A stretch of DNA of 24,097 nucleotides from CAYRGC01 sp964423795 (GTDB taxonomy: Bacteria > Patescibacteriota > Gracilibacteria > Peribacterales > Peribacteraceae): assembly GCA_964423795.1 (NCBI GenBank), contig CAYRGC010000017.1:1-24097 (forward strand), read 5' to 3'. Every line of letters begins with the position of its first letter. Position 1 is the first letter of the stretch. The notes under the pieces were generated by a model. The model had not been told where the DNA came from, made no database searches, and worked only from the letters and a program-made list of their open reading frames with translations. The translations under genes and the position numbers were made by a program. Positions 20,890 through 24,097 of the stretch are shown here, piece after piece.

Positions 20890-22284
20890 TTGTCCATTCA
20901 GAAAATGTCTCCTGAATTCGTCGAAGGTTACGAAACGTTGCTCTGTGGTCTCGATGTCTCTGGGGGCGATAATCCCTGGGGCCCCGATATTACCGATCAC
21001 AACGTCGTGGATGCCATCGCAAACAAGGAAGATAAGCAGTTGCCCCCGATCGCTGCTGCGCGCGGCTACAAAATCGATGACAAAATGGATCTCCAAAGGA
21101 TCCACAAGGAATTTGATCTTCTGTCGCTGCCCGGAAAGTTACTCGGTGAACTCGATCATGCGAACATCGATCCCATCCGAAAAGGGGTCCTCGAACGCGA
21201 AATCAAGTTGGGCGACGTGCAACTGCGTCACATGTTTTCCGATGTGGTGAGTATCCCTAAGCCGACCTTCGTCCAGCTGTGGCAAGCGGTCCGTGGTACT
21301 TCATACCCTCGCTTGTCCCAGTTTAACGGAGAGATCGCCAGCATTAAACAGACCCTGACCTTCCTGCTTAACCAGGTCGGTCACAAGGTCAGTCATGCCA
21401 GCGATCTCCGCACCGCGATTTTCGAATGGCGTAAGAAGATGAAACGATTTACTGAGCCTGACGTGGAGGAAATTAAATTCCATGCCCGCCGCTCCGTCGA
21501 TTGCTTCGTCACCAAATTCCAGGCGGTTTGCCAGGATATCCCTGGCTTGACTCGCTACATGCAAAAGCTCGATTCGTCGGCTTTGATTATCAAGCCGGCC
21601 AATCCCAAGTGTTCCTTTAGCGCCGGCTTGTCCTACCATGGCGGCACCAAAGATGGTAAACCCTCCCTCGCAGGAAACTTCGAGTGGAAATGCAACCGTC
21701 CTGCCACCGAGGGCGACATCTGGTATATCTCTGCACACGAAGGGGTTCATTGGGCCAATGCAGCACTCATGGATCTCCAACGTCGCGATGGTCTTCTTGG
21801 CGATGAAGCAGCGCTGCTGACGATGGGTACTCCCCGCGCCATTCTGGAGGAGGGCTTGGCCCAAACCATGCCCGAATTGCTTTATGGAAACATCCTCGGA
21901 ATGATCGAACCCCTTGGCATCGACGTCGTCATCGAATTGGTCTTGGACCAGTTGCAGGACATTGGCCGCCTCGCCGCGTCCATTGGTGAGAACATTGAGT
22001 TCAATAAGATCACGGATAATGACCTGCGCAAGAAGACTATCAAAGACTACGTTACCCTTAACCTCTTGCAGAGTGACGAAATCGGTGAAAAGTACCTGAA
22101 GGACTACTGGCGAAAAAATCCAGTTGGTATCTGTTATTCGGCGGCCTACTACTACGGCTCCCGATCACTGCGTGATGCCAACTTTCGCTACGGTCGAAAC
22201 CGAGTTCTGAGTGTCGCGACGCACTCGGAAGGCCTGTGCGACATCCAAGCCTTTCAGCAGCGCGTTGCCAAAAAAACGAATTAG
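20890..22284 (+). CDS. Gluzincin-like zinc metallopeptidase family protein (HEGVH motif), horizontally acquired
   Basis: The product (464 residues) has HEGVH at 283-287 and ILEEGLAQ at 318-325, with E320/E321 about 33 residues after the second His. This HExxH...E arrangement is that of gluzincin peptidases and resembles DUF885-type proteins, in which the Glu lies in an EGxA motif. The N-terminal half is helical and without recognised motifs; the C-terminal part (YYYGSRSLRDANFRYG) may form the substrate side. No signal peptide is present. TTG 20890 was chosen for its AAAGGGG ribosome binding site; ATG 20905 is the alternative. Its lower GC content and mixed codon use differ from its neighbours, which points to transfer. 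Catalytic activity is inferred, not shown. Confidence 0.82.
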   Translation: MSIQKMSPEFVEGYETLLCGLDVSGGDNPWGPDITDHNVVDAIANKEDKQLPPIAAARGYKIDDKMDLQRIHKEFDLLSLPGKLLGELDHANIDPIRKGVLEREIKLGDVQLRHMFSDVVSIPKPTFVQLWQAVRGTSYPRLSQFNGEIASIKQTLTFLLNQVGHKVSHASDLRTAIFEWRKKMKRFTEPDVEEIKFHARRSVDCFVTKFQAVCQDIPGLTRYMQKLDSSALIIKPANPKCSFSAGLSYHGGTKDGKPSLAGNFEWKCNRPATEGDIWYISAHEGVHWANAALMDLQRRDGLLGDEAALLTMGTPRAILEEGLAQTMPELLYGNILGMIEPLGIDVVIELVLDQLQDIGRLAASIGENIEFNKITDNDLRKKTIKDYVTLNLLQSDEIGEKYLKDYWRKNPVGICYSAAYYYGSRSLRDANFRYGRNRVLSVATHSEGLCDIQAFQQRVAKKTN

Positions 22285-22295
22285 CCTCGGCTAAG

Positions 22296-22331
22296 GAACA
22301 AAGCCCTGTGTCATCTACACAGGGCTTGTTC
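22296..22331 (+). terminator. Hairpin terminator after the peptidase-like gene
   Basis: GAACAAAGCCCTGTGT pairs with ACACAGGGCTTGTTC (15 bp with one bulged A), loop CATCT. It lies 12 bases after the stop. There is no long U tract, but the stem is the strongest in the region. A smaller hairpin, GGGTATGG-AA-CCATACCC, follows at 22367-22384. Confidence 0.65.
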
Positions 22332-22431
22332 TGAATGGTCACGCTTTGAGCTTGGCGCCGTCCTCTGGGTATGGAACCATACCCCCCTTTCCCTCAGCTT
22401 TTGACGCCAGGGATCGGGCCCTCCTAGGGAC

Positions 22432-22463
22432 TTGATAATATTATGATTTTATGTCATAATATT
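22432..22463 (+). promoter_or_regulatory. nrnA promoter overlapped by a perfect palindrome (candidate operator)
   Basis: TTGATA (22432-22437), a 17-base spacer and CATAAT (22455-22460) form the promoter. AATATTATGA (22437-22446) and TCATAATATT (22454-22463) are a perfect 10-bp inverted repeat with a 7-base spacer lying exactly over it. A dimeric repressor bound here would block RNA polymerase. The start codon is 16 bases after the -10. Confidence 0.6.
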
Positions 22464-22475
22464 CTAATACGTTTC

Positions 22476-23828
22476 ATGGCCCTCTCAAGCCTTTCCATAG
22501 CGGCAGCGACCAAGGCGATCCAGGATCACCAGCGCATCCTCGTGATCCCGCACGCGAACGTGGACCCCGACGGCATCAGCTCGGCCCTCGCCTGCTACGA
22601 GCTCTTCAAGGGCCTCGGCAAGGAAGTGACGGTCATCTGCCCGGATACCCCTCCGGAGACGCTCCGGTTCCTCCCGGGCTTCGATCGCCTGAAGGGCGAG
22701 ATCGCCGAGAGCCAGAACTTCGTGATCACCGTGAACCACGGCGAGAACGTGGAGATCGATAAATTGCGCTACACCGTGGAGGACCAGAAGGTGAACATCA
22801 TCATCGTCCCGAAGCGCGGGAAGATCACGGGCAAGCAGATCACCTTCAGCGAGGGCGAGAGCCATTACGACCTGATCGTCTGCGTCGATACCGCGGATAC
22901 CGCGCTCTTCGGACGCCTCTATACCGACCACGTGGACCTCTTCTCCGACGTGCCGATCCTCAACATCGACCATCACATCTCGAATACGAAGTACGGCCAG
23001 CTCCATCTGATCGATCCTACCTGCGCCAGCGCCACGGAGGTGCTCTACCAGTGGTTCCAGCAGGTGCCGGAGTGGAGGACGAAGATCACGCCGGACATGG
23101 CGACCTTGCTCCTCGCGGGCCTCATCACGGATACCAGGAGCTTCCAGAACCCGAACACCACCCCGCGCTCCCTCGAGGTCGCGGCCGAACTGTTGGAAAA
23201 AGGCGCGCGCCAGCAGGAGATCATCCAACACATCTATAAGACCAAGCCCTTAAGCACCCTGAAGATCTGGGGGCGGGCCTTGAACCGCATCCAAATGGAC
23301 GCCACGAGCGGCATCGTGTGGTCGGCCATCAGCCGCGAGGACCTGCAGGAGATGGATGCCACGAGCAAGGAGACGCACGGCATCCTGGACGAACTCATCT
23401 CCACGATCCCGAGCGCCGATTTGCACGTGCTCTTCACGGAGGTTGAAGACCCTTCGACAAGCTCAGGATTCGGGGGGATGAAAGTGAGCATGCGCTCGAG
23501 CGCCGCGATCGACGCCTCCCGCCTCGCCGGGGAGTGCTACGGCGGCGGAGGGCATACGCGCGCGGCGGGGTTCCGCGTCCGCACCTACGACAACTTCGCG
23601 CTCCAGGTGCTCGAGTCGGTGAAGCGCCTCACGGAAGGCATGCGCCGCCAGCGGGAGGAGGCAAACGCCAAGCCGGCGACCTCGGGATCGTCCGTTCAGG
23701 TCGCGCAGCAGGCGCCCGCTCCGGGCCCCGCGGCCGAACCGCCGAAGCCGGGGACGGACGTCGTGGGCACGCTGCGTCCCGACGGGGAAGGGAAGGGGAC
23801 GGATGTCGTCGGAGGACTGTCGAAGTAA
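22476..23828 (+). CDS. nrnA: DHH/DHHA1 phosphoesterase, NrnA-type oligoribonuclease / pAp phosphatase
   Basis: The product (450 residues) degrades short RNA oligonucleotides and 3'-phosphoadenosine-5'-phosphate in homologues. The DHH domain has HANVDPDG (H26, D30, D32), VDTAD (D138), NIDHH (165-167) and LITDT (D219), the manganese ligands. The DHHA1 domain ends in GGGGHTRAAG (356-365), which binds substrate. Residues 325-334 (DPSTSSGFGG) come from a short repeat inserted in frame. The last ~70 residues are a Pro/Ala/Gly-rich tail containing TDVVG twice, not part of the enzyme core. ATG 22476 gives the usual start before AAATKAIQDHQRILVIPH; an earlier in-frame ATG lies inside the palindrome. 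Proximity to infB is common for this family. Confidence 0.93.
   Translation: MALSSLSIAAATKAIQDHQRILVIPHANVDPDGISSALACYELFKGLGKEVTVICPDTPPETLRFLPGFDRLKGEIAESQNFVITVNHGENVEIDKLRYTVEDQKVNIIIVPKRGKITGKQITFSEGESHYDLIVCVDTADTALFGRLYTDHVDLFSDVPILNIDHHISNTKYGQLHLIDPTCASATEVLYQWFQQVPEWRTKITPDMATLLLAGLITDTRSFQNPNTTPRSLEVAAELLEKGARQQEIIQHIYKTKPLSTLKIWGRALNRIQMDATSGIVWSAISREDLQEMDATSKETHGILDELISTIPSADLHVLFTEVEDPSTSSGFGGMKVSMRSSAAIDASRLAGECYGGGGHTRAAGFRVRTYDNFALQVLESVKRLTEGMRRQREEANAKPATSGSSVQVAQQAPAPGPAAEPPKPGTDVVGTLRPDGEGKGTDVVGGLSK
23450..23475 (+). repeat. Short dispersed palindromic repeat inside nrnA
   Basis: CCCTTCGACAAGCTCAGGAT followed by TCGGGG matches the widely dispersed CCTTCGACAAGCTCAGG element seen in many bacterial genomes. 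Here it is in frame and adds PSTSSG between two strands of the DHHA1 domain (FTEVE and MKVSMRSS). Confidence 0.7.
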
Positions 23829-23935
23829 GAAGAAGTACGAGGGTATGAGGTTCAGAGCTTTTGAGGTGCTGAAGAAGCTTCGGCTCAAAACCTCATACCC
23901 TCATACCCTCATAACCTCTAAACCTCTTCTTCGAA
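23829..23935. repeat. Stuttering inverted repeat after nrnA
   Basis: It starts at the stop: GAAGAAGTACGAGGGTATGA and GGTTCAGAGC on the left; CCTCATACCCTCATACCCTC followed by ATAACCTC on the right, ending CTCTTCTTC that mirrors the first bases. The inner part has GAAGCTTC. The word CCTCATAC occurs twice on the right and once inverted on the left. It separates nrnA from infB. Confidence 0.7.
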
Positions 23936-23949
23936 ACCCGGTCACATAC

Positions 23950-23978
23950 TTGTGATACTTCCTCACGGGTCGTACACT
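23950..23978 (+). promoter_or_regulatory. Promoter of infB
   Basis: TTGTGA (23950-23955), a 17-base spacer and TACACT (23973-23978). Transcription from about 23985 would leave a ~27-base leader without a Shine-Dalgarno sequence before ATG 24012. Confidence 0.55.
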
Positions 23979-24011
23979 TCTGCCGGTCATTTTCGTTTTC
24001 CCCGTCAATCC

Positions 24012-24097
24012 ATGCGCCTCGTCCAGGTGGCAAAAATCTTAGGCATGACCGGTCAGCAGCTCCGCCACGAGCTCAGCCAGGTCAACTTCGGCATCAA
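24012..24097 (+). CDS. infB: Translation initiation factor IF-2, N-terminal start (3' end outside window)
   Basis: The 28 complete codons begin MRLVQVAKILGMTGQQLRHE and continue LSQVNFGI. This matches the IF2_N helical domain that opens IF-2 (typically 'vRvyelAkelgvsskelle.L...G'). IF-2 is the GTPase that places initiator tRNA on the ribosome. The G domains lie beyond the window, so the call rests on this short domain and on its position after nrnA, a common neighbour of infB. Another protein with an IF2_N-type domain is possible. Confidence 0.65.
   Translation, partial: MRLVQVAKILGMTGQQLRHELSQVNFGI

Noticed and set aside
20827..20890. Group II intron 5' end (GTGCGCGTGAAC-like start)
   Set aside because: No domain V/VI hairpin, no reverse transcriptase gene and no intron 3' end can be found before the coding start; a structured leader explains it better.
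1..24097. Alternative genetic code (UGA read as Gly or Trp)
   Set aside because: Several conserved genes end at TGA at the expected length (the FtsH-like, DUF2156 and rseP genes), and UGG is used for Trp.

Overview
The window is GC-rich, gene-dense bacterial chromosome with standard stop codons. Several traits suggest a Patescibacteria/CPR-type genome: ThrS without a TGS domain, ComF without its zinc finger, many small membrane proteins of unknown function, large lineage-specific proteins, and start codons that mostly lack Shine-Dalgarno sequences and sit just behind a -10 box. The lineage call is inference. Recognisable core genes are ftsZ (3' end), dut, comF, an RseP-type protease gene, dnaA, thrS, an lgt homologue, eno, nrnA and the start of a probable infB, plus tRNA-Val(GAC) and tRNA-Pro(GGG).

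Layout. 1-5.3 kb: the ftsZ end converges on a minus-strand operon of a PH-like membrane protein, a 1214-residue coiled-coil protein with an HExxH motif, and dut. 5.3-9.5 kb: a tiny membrane protein, tRNA-Val, comF, then rseP and dnaA overlapping by four bases behind a promoter that carries two DnaA boxes. 9.46-9.97 kb: a DUF559 nuclease gene enclosed by two inverted hairpin repeats, which looks like a small mobile unit. 10.0-11.9 kb: thrS behind a 14-codon threonine-rich leader peptide and a complete terminator/antiterminator set. 12.0-14.9 kb: an Lgt-like protein lacking the signature residues and three small membrane proteins, nearly all with their own promoter. 15.0-17.1 kb: eno converging on an orphan FtsH-peptidase-like gene. 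17.25-17.52 kb: tRNA-Pro followed by a 95-bp tandem repeat containing copies of the tRNA's 5' end. 17.7-20.3 kb: an unknown 525-residue protein and a DUF2156 acyltransferase-like protein. 20.3-22.4 kb: a lower-GC accessory patch with a small ORF, a broken copy of the DUF2156 3' end, a strong promoter, a multi-hairpin leader and a zinc-peptidase-like gene. 22.4-24.1 kb: nrnA under a palindromic operator, then infB.

Three themes recur. First, about nine promoters place the -10 hexamer 6-9 nt before the start codon, which implies leaderless mRNAs. Second, eight stop codons are followed immediately by a 'stuttering' inverted repeat: a roughly 10-bp word repeated imperfectly on one arm and in reverse complement on the other, with a different word each time. 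Third, regulation can be read directly in the DNA at thrS (ribosome-mediated attenuation), rseP-dnaA (DnaA boxes in the promoter), the 20.9-kb peptidase gene (ribosome binding site inside a hairpin) and nrnA (a palindrome over the promoter). The thrS attenuator and the DUF559/hairpin unit are the best candidates for undescribed biology.
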